A DNA stretch of 64,000 bases from Clostridia bacterium (GTDB taxonomy: Bacteria; Bacillota; Clostridia; Lachnospirales; Lachnospiraceae). Location: contig CAJTFE010000010.1 in NCBI GenBank assembly GCA_910575725.1, positions 1-64,000 of the forward strand, read 5' to 3'. The translations under genes and the position numbers were made by a program. Shown one piece after another: positions 14,952 to 23,832 of the stretch (the stretch's first letter is position 1; each line of letters begins with the position of its first letter). Under the pieces are notes generated by a model that saw only the letters and a program-made list of their open reading frames with translations, searched no databases and was not told the DNA's origin.

Positions 14952-17900
14952 ATGAACAACACCAGCCGCAACATTTTCAAGGCCATCCACGAAGGCAAAT
15001 GGCTCAAAATCGAATATCAGAACATGGAAAACCAGATTACAAACTACTGGATAGGCATCCGTGATCTGAACGCTGCAAACCGCACTCTTTCGGTAGAAGG
15101 CCTGCACACTGCAAAATACACCCTGGGCTCCTATGACCGCATCTACATAGATTCCATCCTCACATCCCAGGTCATTGAGGGCTCCTACTGCGAGATTAAT
15201 GAGGAGCTGGTAAGGGATATTTATCTTCATCCCCATAAGTACAAAACCCTCTTCGATCACACGGCTAATCTAAAGATTCTCAATTACCTGGAAATGTGCA
15301 GCCGCATGGACTGCGTGCCCTATTATTCTGATTTTGAACTAATCCGCTATCTTGACAGAGACAGTTTTCAGGAGGAGTTCTACGAACTCAGCGACGAACA
15401 GTTCCGTATGATGGTCACTTATTTTCAGCAGAAAACAGAAGAAAACCGCCCAGACGGACGCATTTCCCTTCAGCAGCTGGCGATGAATGTCCTGAGCATC
15501 CATACCAATAAGGGGCTGTATGTGCTGGCCTACCGCCGCCTCCGCCTGGATGTAAAACGCCGAGTCCTCCGCCCGGACGAGGATATCACCATCTGCACGG
15601 AGTACACTGTGGACGGTACCGTAGAGAGTATCCGCCGGTATCTGGACGCAGACGAGTATGAGCTTCTGGAGCATTTTGAGGAGAACCAGGAGCGGATCAA
15701 AGACTGCATCACCCACTACAACCGGACGGTTCTGAGCGTTGACGACATGCCCTATGTGATTGGCCTTGGGATGGACATCGCCCTGGATCTTCACAAGGAA
15801 TACCAGGCCATTTTAAACATGTATCAAAAGGACAAGGTTCCTGTGCCCATCCGGGCATTTTTCGGAGATCTTCTCAACCGTCCCGTCCGTAAAAAGGCAT
15901 GTCCTATAACCTTGCTGAACAGGCGCATCAATCTGGATCAGCTTCTTGCCATCAACAACGCCATGAAATATCCCGTAGCTTACATCCAGGGGCCGCCGGG
16001 AACGGGCAAGACCAATACGATTCTGAACACTTTGCTGACTGCATTTTTCAACGAAAAGACCGTGCTGTTCACCTCCTACAACAATCACCCCATCAACAGC
16101 GTATTCCAAAAGCTGACAGAGCTTCGATACCATGGCCGGAAGATTCCCTTCCCGGTGCTCCGCCTTGGAAATGTGGACAAGCAGAGAGAAGCCATCCGTT
16201 ATCTGAAGGAGCTCTACCATACCACAAAGGCGATTACCGTATACGAATCTACCCTGGACAAACGGCGCGGCGACCGCATCCAGAGGGCAAAAGAGCTCTC
16301 CGGCCTTCTGGGACGTTACGAGGAGGTTCTGGATCTTCAGGAGCGGAGGGAAACCCTTCACCGGATGACAGAATACCAGAGCCATTTAAAGGGAGCCATC
16401 GGCCTGCTTCCCTTCCAGGCGGATCTGCAGGGAAGGCAGCTGGAGATGGTGAACCGGAAAATCAGCAGCAAAGGCCAGATTACCGATGAGGAGGCCCTAA
16501 AGCTTCTGGATGACAATGAAGAGGAGCTTTACAAGTATCTTTACTACACTTCGGCAAAATACATCCAGAGGCTGGATGAGCCGAAATACGAGGAGCTCCG
16601 GAAGATCTTATTTGAGGCCGAAGGGGAGGAGCAGCTAAAGGCATTTTCCAAATACCTCAGAAAAACAGAGCATGTGCGGCGCCTTCAGAGAGTATTTCCG
16701 GTGATGATCACCACCTGCATATCCGCTCACCGTCTGGGAGCGCCGGAGACTATATTTGATATGGTGATCATGGATGAGGCGAGCCAGTGCAATACGGCGG
16801 TTTCCCTGGTTCCCATTATAAGGGGCGAGCAGCTGATGCTGGTGGGCGATCCCCAGCAGCTCAATCCGGTGATTCTCCTGGATCCCCTGGTCAATCAGCG
16901 CCTCCGCAGGAAATACAACGTATCCGACGAGTACGACTACCGGGAGAATTCCATTTACAAAACCTTTCTCTCCTGTGATTCCGTCAGCGACGAGGTATTG
17001 CTTCACAACCATTACCGCTGCCATGAGAAAATCATCGAATTCAATAACCGGAAATATTATAACTCCAAGCTGAACATCCGCTCTGACAGCAGTGAGGCGC
17101 ATCCCCTCGTCTATGTGGATGTAAAAAATGAGGCCGCAGATCAGAAAAATACGGCCCCCTGCGAGGTGCAGGAGATTGTAAACTACGCGGCTGGACACCG
17201 GGATAAAAGCATCGGCGTAATTACGCCCTTTGTAAACCAGAGGAAAATGATTGAGGAGGCGTTGAAAAAGGAGGGCCTTGATCATGTGGCCTGCGGAACG
17301 GTTCACGCCTTCCAGGGGGACGAAAAGGATGTGGTGCTCTTTTCCACCGCTATCTCGGACAGTACCCAGGCAGGCACCTATGAATGGCTGAAAAATAACC
17401 GGGAGCTTATCAATGTGGCTGTTTCCAGGCCCCGGGATCAGCTGATTGTGCTGTCCGATTCCCGGAATCTTAAGCGGCTGCACCAGAGGGAGGGCAGCGA
17501 CGACCTCTATGAGCTTGTGGAGTATGTGAAGGCCAACGGAGCGTCCCAGGTAAGCCGGAAAAAGGCCAATTCCCGGGCTCTTGGAATCAAGCCCTTCAGT
17601 ACGGCTATGGAGGAAGCTTTTCTCGCAAACCTTACCCATGCCCTGGAAAATATCTGGCTTTCCCAGAGCCGTTATACCGTTCACAAAGAGGTGGCAGTGT
17701 CCCAGGTATTTCAGGACAATCTAAGCCATGACGACCTGTTTTATTCCGGCCGCTTTGACTTTGTGGTCTACGAGCGCCAGGGAGGCAGGGAGCTTCCGGT
17801 GCTTGCAATTGAGCTTGACGGGAAGGAACATTTCGAGGACGAGATTGTAAAGGAACGGGATCGGAAAAAGAATGCCATCTGCGAGGCGCACCAGATGCAG

Positions 17901-17984
17901 ATCATCCGGGTGGAAAATGCTTATGCAAGACGGTATCATCATATCAAGGAGATTTTGATTCATTATTTCTCGATTCGGCATTAA
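14952..17984 (+). CDS. WYL-like / superfamily 1 helicase / DUF2726-like nuclease fusion
   Basis: This 1010-aa protein has three parts. Residues about 5-75 (AIHEGKWLKIEYQN ... SYDRIYIDSI) resemble a WYL ligand- or nucleic-acid-sensing domain. Residues about 325-860 are an Upf1-like SF1 helicase: Walker A GPPGTGKT (347-354), Walker B DEASQC (608), GDPQQL (632), NHYRCH (about 685), TVHAFQGDEKDVV (about 783) and NVAVSRPRDQ (about 819). The C-terminal 90 residues (FDFVVYE, IELDGKEH near 953, RDRKKN, IIRVEN) match DUF2726/Vsr-type endonuclease folds. All helicase motifs look intact. ATG 14952 follows AAGGAG closely; ATG 14928 is possible. Helicase-nuclease fusions of this kind occur in anti-phage systems; that role is inferred. 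Confidence 0.85.
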   Translation: MNNTSRNIFKAIHEGKWLKIEYQNMENQITNYWIGIRDLNAANRTLSVEGLHTAKYTLGSYDRIYIDSILTSQVIEGSYCEINEELVRDIYLHPHKYKTLFDHTANLKILNYLEMCSRMDCVPYYSDFELIRYLDRDSFQEEFYELSDEQFRMMVTYFQQKTEENRPDGRISLQQLAMNVLSIHTNKGLYVLAYRRLRLDVKRRVLRPDEDITICTEYTVDGTVESIRRYLDADEYELLEHFEENQERIKDCITHYNRTVLSVDDMPYVIGLGMDIALDLHKEYQAILNMYQKDKVPVPIRAFFGDLLNRPVRKKACPITLLNRRINLDQLLAINNAMKYPVAYIQGPPGTGKTNTILNTLLTAFFNEKTVLFTSYNNHPINSVFQKLTELRYHGRKIPFPVLRLGNVDKQREAIRYLKELYHTTKAITVYESTLDKRRGDRIQRAKELSGLLGRYEEVLDLQERRETLHRMTEYQSHLKGAIGLLPFQADLQGRQLEMVNRKISSKGQITDEEALKLLDDNEEELYKYLYYTSAKYIQRLDEPKYEELRKILFEAEGEEQLKAFSKYLRKTEHVRRLQRVFPVMITTCISAHRLGAPETIFDMVIMDEASQCNTAVSLVPIIRGEQLMLVGDPQQLNPVILLDPLVNQRLRRKYNVSDEYDYRENSIYKTFLSCDSVSDEVLLHNHYRCHEKIIEFNNRKYYNSKLNIRSDSSEAHPLVYVDVKNEAADQKNTAPCEVQEIVNYAAGHRDKSIGVITPFVNQRKMIEEALKKEGLDHVACGTVHAFQGDEKDVVLFSTAISDSTQAGTYEWLKNNRELINVAVSRPRDQLIVLSDSRNLKRLHQREGSDDLYELVEYVKANGASQVSRKKANSRALGIKPFSTAMEEAFLANLTHALENIWLSQSRYTVHKEVAVSQVFQDNLSHDDLFYSGRFDFVVYERQGGRELPVLAIELDGKEHFEDEIVKERDRKKNAICEAHQMQIIRVENAYARRYHHIKEILIHYFSIRH

Positions 17985-18011
17985 AATGATAACAAGATAC
18001 TTTTATTTTTG

Positions 18012-18039
18012 TTGACATAAGATTGTTTTCTGTTATAAT
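18012..18039 (+). promoter_or_regulatory. consensus promoter of a structured leader/ncRNA
   Basis: TTGACA (18012-18017) and TATAAT (18034-18039) are both perfect, with a 16-bp spacer. The predicted start is near 18046, about 290 bases before the next coding frame, so a long untranslated RNA is made. Confidence 0.8.
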
Positions 18040-18045
18040 GAATTC

Positions 18046-18320
18046 AGAGGATAGCGGCAGTGATCGGCTATCGCGGCATGGAAACGGCAGGCTGTGTCGG
18101 CAGGCAGTCGTCCGTGGAGCCAGCTCGTGGGTTATGCGGTAACCACAAACCGAATAGATTCTTAGGAATTGAACGAAAACGCATCGAGGCTCTGTATTTG
18201 CAGAGCCTTAACTATTTATGCACAGCTCCGTGCAGAGGAAACGAGCTGCCATGAGGCGCACGGTGAGCAGGGGAGAAAGCCGTTCCTCTACTTGATTGGT
18301 AAGTGGAGAGTAATATTATA
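18046..18320 (+). ncRNA. candidate structured RNA or long leader
   Basis: No good coding frame fills this stretch. Hairpins seen by eye: GATAGC/GCTATC (18050-18072), GTGG-GTTA/TAACCAC around 18127-18146, GGCTCTG/CAGAGCC (18188-18207, perfect 7 bp), TGCAC/GTGCA (18219-18234), CAGCTC/GAGCTG (18223-18248, alternative to the previous one) and CTCTACTT/AAGTGGAG (18286-18308). The dense pairing and the perfect promoter argue for a functional RNA. I could not match it to a named family; SRP RNA, tmRNA, RNase P and T-box hallmarks are absent. It could be a regulatory leader for the PBECR4-like gene or a separate small RNA. Confidence 0.5.
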
Positions 18321-18338
18321 TAGCTTTGAAAGAAGCAA

Positions 18339-19025
18339 GTGGAAAACGGATTTTTTCAGCTCGATTTAAAGGAGGAGGCGGTTGCAACGATTCAAAAGCC
18401 TGATATTCTTTTCCGTTCCGCACAAGTGTGGAAGGAACTGACGGAATATCAATATATTTTTACATACGGTTATAAAAAACAGCTTTATACGATACATCTT
18501 AAGTTCTCTTATGAAGATTTTCCCCATCTTGCAGGATTTCAATATTTAAAGGATCTGGTTCTTCCAAAATATAATCCCCGAAAAACAATTGACAGAATAC
18601 TTTTGAAAAAGCTTACATTAGAGCAAATACAAAAGGGAATGCAGTATGAGATCATGGTAAAGCCTCGTTTAGAAGCACTGGTACATCTAAAGAATATTCT
18701 TGAGGAAGATTTTGTCTTATTTTCTTTTATGCCTCGAATGTATCCTTTTACAACAACAATCAAGGGGGACTATCTCATTTCCAGCCATTCAGATAACGCA
18801 AGCTTTGTTTTTCTCATACAATCCTCACAAAATAGTAAAGAAAATGGAGCATATGTATGCTGCTCTGCATTTATCCGAGGAGAACGGGATTACGAGACAA
18901 ATCAGCGTATACGTACAATTTTGAAAAAAGAGCGTTTACATATTGGTTCTGGTGAATCCGAAGTTCTATATGACAGGTTAAACCCTGTCCGTTACAACTA
19001 TGTAAAGGAAGACGTGAAAGAGTGA
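18339..19025 (+). CDS. PBECR4-like nuclease-fold protein
   Basis: The 228-aa protein resembles PBECR4 proteins (phage-barnase-EndoU-colicin-RelE-like nuclease fold 4). KQLYTIHLKFSYEDFPHLAG (residues about 46-65) fits the HLaGL core, and a long helix with RLEALVHLKNIL precedes an FSFMPRMYPFTTTIKGDYLI strand region. The family assignment is by remembered pattern and is moderate. GTG 18339 is taken as start, with GAAAGAAG upstream. A strong GGAGGAGG at about 18370 has no in-frame start behind it. The gene is read from a promoter about 290 bases upstream through a structured leader. Codon use is AT-richer than the neighbouring oxidoreductase gene, suggesting transfer. Confidence 0.5.
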   Translation: MENGFFQLDLKEEAVATIQKPDILFRSAQVWKELTEYQYIFTYGYKKQLYTIHLKFSYEDFPHLAGFQYLKDLVLPKYNPRKTIDRILLKKLTLEQIQKGMQYEIMVKPRLEALVHLKNILEEDFVLFSFMPRMYPFTTTIKGDYLISSHSDNASFVFLIQSSQNSKENGAYVCCSAFIRGERDYETNQRIRTILKKERLHIGSGESEVLYDRLNPVRYNYVKEDVKE

Positions 19026-19133
19026 CGCGTTATGTTTGACGGCAGCTTGTAAATCATGTACAATAGAAAAATAACCTGGATACAAAATCCAATATCGGCA
19101 GACAATAACAGGAAAAAGAAAAAGGAGCTTCAA

Positions 19134-20690
19134 ATGAAGAAAGCAATCATCATCGGCGCAGGTCCGGCAGGTGTGACGGCAGCCTACGAATTGTTAAAGC
19201 AGTCAAAGGAATACGAGGTACTGGTCCTTGAGGAAAGCCAGGAGATAGGCGGCATCTCCCGAACTGTGCGCTACAACGGCAACCGCATGGACATCGGCGG
19301 CCACCGCTTTTTCTCCAAGGACGACCGGGTGACACGGTGGTGGGATCAGATTATGCCCCTTCAAGGAAAGCCTTCCTATGACGATAAGGTTCTGGGCCGC
19401 AGCGTACCGCTGAAAAAAGGAGGGCCGGATCCGGAGAAAGAGGATCTGGTGATGCTGACCAGGAACCGGGTATCACGTATCTATTATAAAAAGAAATTTT
19501 TCGACTATCCCATCAAGCTCAATGCAAAGCTTTTCCTAAATATGGGTTTTGCAGATACGGTTGTGGCAGGCTGCAGCTATCTGAAAACGGCGGTAGTCAA
19601 GAAGCCGGTGGATTCTTTGGAGAATTTTTACATCAACAGCTTCGGCCGGAAGCTCTACTCCATGTTTTTTGAAGGCTACACGGAAAAGCTCTGGGGCCGT
19701 CACCCCAGAGAGATTGCACCGGACTGGGGAGCACAGCGGACGAAGGGACTTTCCATTATGGGAATTCTGAAGGACAACCTGGTAAAGCTTCTTCCGGCAA
19801 AGCAGGACAAGAAGCATGTGCAGACCTCTCTCATCGAGGAATTCAATTATCCCAAATACGGCCCGGGCCAGCTTTGGGAGACAGCCGCTGCCGAGGTGGA
19901 GCGCATGGGCGGCGAGATCCGCAAAGGCTGTAAGGTGACAAAGATCAACACCGAAGGAAACCGGGTGGAGAGCCTGGTGTACGTGTGCGACGGACAGGAA
20001 GTAACCGTGGAGGGCGACGTATTTATCTCCTCTATGCCAGTGAAGGATCTGGTGGCAGGCATGAACGACGTGCCGAAAGATAAGGCTGAGATTGCAGCAG
20101 GCCTTCCCTATCGGGATTTCGTCACCGTCGGCCTTCTGGTGAAAAAGCTGAATCTGAAAAATGAAACAAAGCTTAAGACTTTAAACAACATTGTTCCCGA
20201 CTGCTGGATCTATGTTCAGGATACCGGCGTAAAGCTGGGACGTATCCAGATTTTCAACAACTGGTCTCCCTATATGGTGGCGGAGCCGGAGAAAACCGTG
20301 TGGATCGGCCTGGAATATTTCTGCAGCGAGGGCGACAAGTACTGGAAGCTCAGCGAAGAAAAATGGGTCAAATACGCCACGGCCGAGCTCTTGAAGATGG
20401 GCGTGATTTCCAGCGAGAGCGATGTGCTGGATTCCCACCGGGAGCGCGTGAAGAAGGCCTACCCGGCATACTTTGATACCTATGAGCATATGGATGATTT
20501 GATTGATTATCTCAATCATTTCGGCAATCTATACTGCGTAGGCCGCAACGGCCAGCACCGCTACAACAACATGGATCATTCCATGGCAACCTCCTTTGAG
20601 GTTGTGGGCAATATTTTAAGCGGCAGGGAGGATAAGAAGAATATCTGGAGCGTGAATACGGAGAAGGAGTATCACGAAGAGAAGAAATAA
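19134..20690 (+). CDS. NAD(P)/FAD-dependent amine-oxidase-like oxidoreductase
   Basis: The 518-aa protein begins with a dinucleotide-binding Rossmann motif, [16 protein letters not shown] (residues 5-20), then EIGGISRTV and [11 protein letters not shown], as in UDP-galactopyranose mutase/protoporphyrinogen-oxidase-like flavoproteins. [15 protein letters not shown] and the C-terminal [18 protein letters not shown] also match the group often annotated as NAD(P)-binding protein near polysaccharide genes. The exact reaction is unknown; cell-surface glycan or lipid modification is plausible. ATG 19134 is chosen over 19056 because AAGGAG sits 7-12 bases upstream and the Rossmann motif then begins at the usual position. 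It is monocistronic with a strong terminator. Confidence 0.85.
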   Translation: MKKAIIIGAGPAGVTAAYELLKQSKEYEVLVLEESQEIGGISRTVRYNGNRMDIGGHRFFSKDDRVTRWWDQIMPLQGKPSYDDKVLGRSVPLKKGGPDPEKEDLVMLTRNRVSRIYYKKKFFDYPIKLNAKLFLNMGFADTVVAGCSYLKTAVVKKPVDSLENFYINSFGRKLYSMFFEGYTEKLWGRHPREIAPDWGAQRTKGLSIMGILKDNLVKLLPAKQDKKHVQTSLIEEFNYPKYGPGQLWETAAAEVERMGGEIRKGCKVTKINTEGNRVESLVYVCDGQEVTVEGDVFISSMPVKDLVAGMNDVPKDKAEIAAGLPYRDFVTVGLLVKKLNLKNETKLKTLNNIVPDCWIYVQDTGVKLGRIQIFNNWSPYMVAEPEKTVWIGLEYFCSEGDKYWKLSEEKWVKYATAELLKMGVISSESDVLDSHRERVKKAYPAYFDTYEHMDDLIDYLNHFGNLYCVGRNGQHRYNNMDHSMATSFEVVGNILSGREDKKNIWSVNTEKEYHEEKK

Positions 20691-20709
20691 GGTTAGAAGA
20701 ACAAAACGG

Positions 20710-20745
20710 CAGGCTGTATCCGGGAAATCGGATACAGCCTGTTTT
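20710..20745 (+). terminator. intrinsic terminator
   Basis: CAGGCTGTATCCG (20710-20722) pairs perfectly with CGGATACAGCCTG (20729-20741), followed by TTTT; an upstream AAAA makes it partly bidirectional. Confidence 0.9.
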
Positions 20746-20868
20746 AGGGAATAGAAGGACTTTCATATTATTTATATCAAAAAGTTAAAATGCGGTGTAA
20801 TATTTAAGATAGTTTTCGTGTCTAATTTATATAAGCAGAAAGTTTAAGGTACAAATTAAGCTTGACAG

Positions 20869-20900
20869 AGGGGCTGTCGCAAAATAAGCCATCAGCCCTT
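20869..20900. repeat. GGGGCTG hairpin repeat, copy 1
   Basis: GGGGCTG-tcgcAAAATAAGCCAT-CAGCCCT. The loop AAAATAAG is shared with copies at 22196-22229, 43805-43840 and, inverted, 49814-49845. This copy lies directly before the sigma-factor gene, between a TTGACA (20862-20867) and the GGGGGAAGGAG ribosome binding site. Confidence 0.7.
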
Positions 20901-20917
20901 GGGGGAAGGAGCATATT

Positions 20918-21412
20918 TTGTCAAAATATATAAGCGAAGACACTCTTAAGAGACTGGTAAGCGATTATGGAAATGATGTGCTGAGAATGTGCAGTTTATA
21001 CTTAAAAGACTACCAGCTTGCAGAGGATATTACACAGGAAACTTTCTTAAGGGTTTATGAAAAATACTATACGTTTGAGAATCGATGTTCAGAAAAAACG
21101 TGGATTATGAAGATTGCAATGAATCTATGCAAAAATCACATGAGAACACATGGGTTTGGGAATATAAACCTAGACATGATCCCCGAAGCAAAAGCGGAAG
21201 ACATATATGAAAAGCTGCTTGATAAAAATGCAATATCTGTTGAAATAATGAAATTATCACCCAAATATAGAGAAGTCATACTTTTATACTATTATCAACA
21301 ACTGCCTGTCAAAGAAATTGCCCTTATTTTGAATAAAAAAGAGACAACAATATTGCAATGGCTGAAAAGAGCCAGAGAGCAGTTAAAGCCCTTATTACAG
21401 GAGGTTTTATAA
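20918..21412 (+). CDS. ECF-type RNA polymerase sigma factor
   Basis: The 164-aa protein has sigma region 2 (YGNDVLRMCSLYLKDYQLAEDITQETFLRVYEK, residues about 17-49) and region 4 (LSPKYREVILLYYYQQLPVKEIA through TILQWLKRAREQLKPLL, about 110-160), with no region 1 or 3, as in ECF sigma factors. TTG 20918 is the start, with GGGGGAAGGAG 7 bases upstream. The stop overlaps the ATG of the next gene (TAATG), which encodes a one-TM protein and is the presumed anti-sigma factor. A CGTGTCTAA at 20817-20825 resembles an ECF -10 element and could be an autoregulated promoter, though the -35 is weak. Confidence 0.92.
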   Translation: MSKYISEDTLKRLVSDYGNDVLRMCSLYLKDYQLAEDITQETFLRVYEKYYTFENRCSEKTWIMKIAMNLCKNHMRTHGFGNINLDMIPEAKAEDIYEKLLDKNAISVEIMKLSPKYREVILLYYYQQLPVKEIALILNKKETTILQWLKRAREQLKPLLQEVL

Positions 21413-22185
21413 TGGAGGTAAAAAAGCAAATTGACCAGGAACTATCCGATATCATATTGCCGGAACATTTTGTAAATAATGTTCTATATGCGGCTCGCAA
21501 TAAAAGAAGGAAACGGGGGCTGCAGGCGGCTGTCATTATCTTATGTGTGATGTTAACCGGGGGAACAGCTGGCGCCGGATATTTCCTTTACAATAATATC
21601 TATGTGAACAAGGAGGTTCTGCCTGCGCTGGAACCAATGGAAAAAAAGGCTGTAAACAATTGCAGCGGCTCTATGGATGACAAGGGGCATTATCTGGAGG
21701 AGTACACCTCTTATCAGGAATTGTGTTCTGAGCTCGGCATTCGTTTATTGAGCTCCAAGCTTGCTGAGAATAATCCGTATATGCTTATTCGGCGGGAGAC
21801 GGATAATCTTAATTGGAATACCATATATGTGAATCCTTACATTCTTGGCGATGTGAAAAGTGTTAACAGGGAATTTGGAAAAGAGCGGTATACATGGGAA
21901 GAGGGAAGTGAATTTTCTTCGCCTATAGATATGGAAATAAATATTATTGTCAGTGAGAGTCAGTTAAAGCATGGATGGGATAAAGATTTCCTTGGAACTT
22001 ATGAATTTGTTGAAGCTTATACAACCATACAAGGATATCAGGCTAATATCATAAAAGACGTCTCTGTAACAGGCACGAGCCGTCCAAAATACTGCGCAGT
22101 TCTGGTAGCGGATGGAATACGCTATCTATTAAAGGGACAGGTGGAACTAGAAACTATGAAGGAAATTCTTGATTCTTTAGAATGA
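21412..22185 (+). CDS. putative anti-sigma factor, single-pass membrane protein
   Basis: The 257-aa protein has a short N-terminal cytoplasmic part (VKKQIDQELSDIILPEHF), a basic KRRKRG stretch and one membrane helix (AAVIILCVMLTGGTAGAGYFL, about 40-60), then an extracytoplasmic domain of about 195 residues with no family I recognise. Position, overlap with the sigma gene and topology make it the likely anti-sigma factor; this is inference from context. CAGGAGG precedes the ATG. No zinc-binding HxxxCxxC (ZAS) motif is visible, so it is not a classical ZAS anti-sigma. Confidence 0.7.
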   Translation: MEVKKQIDQELSDIILPEHFVNNVLYAARNKRRKRGLQAAVIILCVMLTGGTAGAGYFLYNNIYVNKEVLPALEPMEKKAVNNCSGSMDDKGHYLEEYTSYQELCSELGIRLLSSKLAENNPYMLIRRETDNLNWNTIYVNPYILGDVKSVNREFGKERYTWEEGSEFSSPIDMEINIIVSESQLKHGWDKDFLGTYEFVEAYTTIQGYQANIIKDVSVTGTSRPKYCAVLVADGIRYLLKGQVELETMKEILDSLE

Positions 22186-22195
22186 AATCATGTGA

Positions 22196-22229
22196 AAGGG
22201 TCTGCTGCAAAATAAGACAGCAGACCCTT
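22196..22229. repeat. GGGGCTG-type hairpin repeat, copy 2
   Basis: AAGGGTCTGCTG (22196-22207) pairs perfectly with CAGCAGACCCTT (22218-22229) around the loop CAAAATAAGA. The stem sequence differs from copies 1 and 3 yet stays paired, while the loop is conserved. It lies just past the anti-sigma stop and may act as its terminator, although no T tract follows. Confidence 0.7.
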
Positions 22230-22243
22230 GATAATTCAATTAC

Positions 22244-22313
22244 TTATACCCTACGGGTACCCCATTAATGCATGCCCCTGCGGGGCGGATGGACTTCGTC
22301 CATTAAGGTATAA
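22244..22313. repeat. 70-bp cloverleaf-like palindromic element
   Basis: An outer stem TTATACC (22244-22250) / GGTATAA (22307-22313) encloses three hairpins: TACCC-TAC-GGGTA (22247-22259, sharing bases with the outer arm), GCCCC-TGC-GGGGC (22274-22286) and ATGGAC-TTC-GTCCAT (22289-22303). There is no coding frame. It lies between converging genes and could be a mobile palindromic repeat or a processed RNA structure. Resemblance to a tRNA is only in shape: no T-loop or CCA is seen. Confidence 0.6.
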
Positions 22314-22328
22314 CCAATTCTAAAAGCA

Positions 22329-23702
22329 TCACCCGGCAAACTTCTGCCAATACCCCATCACAAAGATAAACAGCACAATCACCGGAAGGATATAAGAAAC
22401 ATAAAATCTCGCCCACTTCGGAAACTTCACGCCTTCCCCGGCATCCGCCTCCGCAATGAACTTATCCCATCCCCATCCATACCGGCTGGTACAGAACAAG
22501 AGATAGACCAGGCTGCCCAGAGGAAGCAGATTGTTGGAAACAATAAAATCCTCCAAATCCTGAACGGTAGAGCCAGGGCCCAGGGGAGCAAATCCGCTCC
22601 ATGCGTTAAAGCCCAGCACACAAGGCATAGACAGCACCAGAATCAGAACCAGGTTCACAAGAACCGCTTTCTTACGGCTCCATCCCCACAGGTCAATGGC
22701 AAAACTGATAATATTCTCAAACACGGCAATCACCGTAGACAATGCCGCAAAGCTCATAAAGATAAAGAACAAGGTTCCCCACAGCCGTCCCCCGGCCATC
22801 TGGTTAAAAATATTAGGCAGGGTTACGAACACAAGTCCAGGGCCCTCCCCGGGATCCACTCCAAAAGCAAAGCAGGCAGGAAAAATCACAAGTCCGGCCA
22901 TCAGGGCAATCAGCGTATCCAGAACACAGATATTTAAGGATTCCCCCATTAAAGTCCGTTCCTTACTGATATAACTTCCGAAGATAGCCATAGCTCCGAT
23001 ACCAAGGCTCAAAGTAAAGAACGACTGTCCCATGGCGGCAAAGACCACCTCGCCGATGCCGTTTTCCACCACCTTGCCAAAATCAGGCACCAGGTAAAAG
23101 CTTAAGCCGGCTCCGGCGCCCTCCAGCGTGATACTGCGGACACACAGGACAACGAGAATCACAAACAGAAAACCCATCATAATCTTCGTCATCCGCTCCA
23201 CACCGTTCTGAAGACCCATGCTGCAGATACCAAAGCTTAAAAGAACCGTAACCACCATCCAGAATGTCATAGCGCCAGGCTGAGCCAGCATCCCGCCAAA
23301 GACGCCGCCCACTGCATCCGGGCTCATACCGGTGAAGGTTCCCGAGGCCATCTTATACACATAAGCAAGCATCCATCCGCCTACGGTCGTATAGAACATC
23401 ATCAGCAGGTAATTTCCGGCCATGGCCGCATACCCCTCCAGATGCCACTTGCTCCCTTTGGGTTCCAGCACATGAAAGCTCCTGGCCGCCGACTTCTGGC
23501 TGGCCCGGCCCACGGCAAACTCCATAGCCATAATCGGCATTCCAAGAATAACCAGAAACACAAGATAAATCAGTACAAAAGCAGCTCCGCCATATTTACC
23601 CGTTATGTAAGGAAACCGCCACACATTGCCAAGTCCCACGGCACATCCGGCCGAAATCAGAATAAATCCCAGCCGGGACGAAAACTTTTCTCTTTTTTCC
23701 AT
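22329..23702 (-). CDS. neurotransmitter:sodium symporter (NSS/SNF) family transporter
   Basis: The 457-aa polytopic protein opens with SSRLGFILISAGCAVGLGNVWRFPY, split here as SSRLGFILISAG (8-19) and CAVGLGNVWRFPY (20-32). This is the TM1 sodium- and substrate-binding signature of LeuT-like transporters. Eleven to twelve hydrophobic helices follow. Members couple sodium uptake to import of amino acids; the substrate is not predictable. ATG 23702 is chosen because GGGAGTATG lies just upstream and family members begin a few residues before this motif; the frame extends to 23774 without support. Its own promoter lies at 23783-23811. It is a single-gene unit. Confidence 0.93.
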   Translation of the reverse strand: MEKREKFSSRLGFILISAGCAVGLGNVWRFPYITGKYGGAAFVLIYLVFLVILGMPIMAMEFAVGRASQKSAARSFHVLEPKGSKWHLEGYAAMAGNYLLMMFYTTVGGWMLAYVYKMASGTFTGMSPDAVGGVFGGMLAQPGAMTFWMVVTVLLSFGICSMGLQNGVERMTKIMMGFLFVILVVLCVRSITLEGAGAGLSFYLVPDFGKVVENGIGEVVFAAMGQSFFTLSLGIGAMAIFGSYISKERTLMGESLNICVLDTLIALMAGLVIFPACFAFGVDPGEGPGLVFVTLPNIFNQMAGGRLWGTLFFIFMSFAALSTVIAVFENIISFAIDLWGWSRKKAVLVNLVLILVLSMPCVLGFNAWSGFAPLGPGSTVQDLEDFIVSNNLLPLGSLVYLLFCTSRYGWGWDKFIAEADAGEGVKFPKWARFYVSYILPVIVLFIFVMGYWQKFAG

Positions 23703-23782
23703 AGTAACATACTCCCTTTTTATACTTCCGCATGCCCAAAACAATCCGTCACGGAAAAGTTTCTTTTGCGGCATACGAAATA

Positions 23783-23811
23783 ATAATAACAGACAAAAGG
23801 AACTGCGTCAA
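23783..23811 (-). promoter_or_regulatory. promoter of the NSS transporter
   Basis: On the reverse strand TTGACG (23806-23811) and TATTAT (23783-23788) are 17 bp apart, 5/6 matches each. The start near 23776 gives a 74-nt leader and confirms that 23774 is not the translation start. Confidence 0.6.
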
Positions 23812-23832
23812 ATCATTCTTGCTGACTTCCTC

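Noticed and set aside
18060-18369. Two short open frames (64 and 66 aa) in the structured RNA region
   Set aside because: No ribosome binding site and no protein-like composition; hairpins and promoter explain the stretch better.
20817-20825. CGTGTCTAA as an ECF promoter of the first sigma gene
   Set aside because: The -10 fits but the upstream TGTAATATTT is a weak -35; kept only as a remark.
22196-22313. Reading the hairpin copy and cloverleaf as one riboswitch
   Set aside because: They lie between converging genes, not upstream of a gene, and no aptamer consensus is recognisable.
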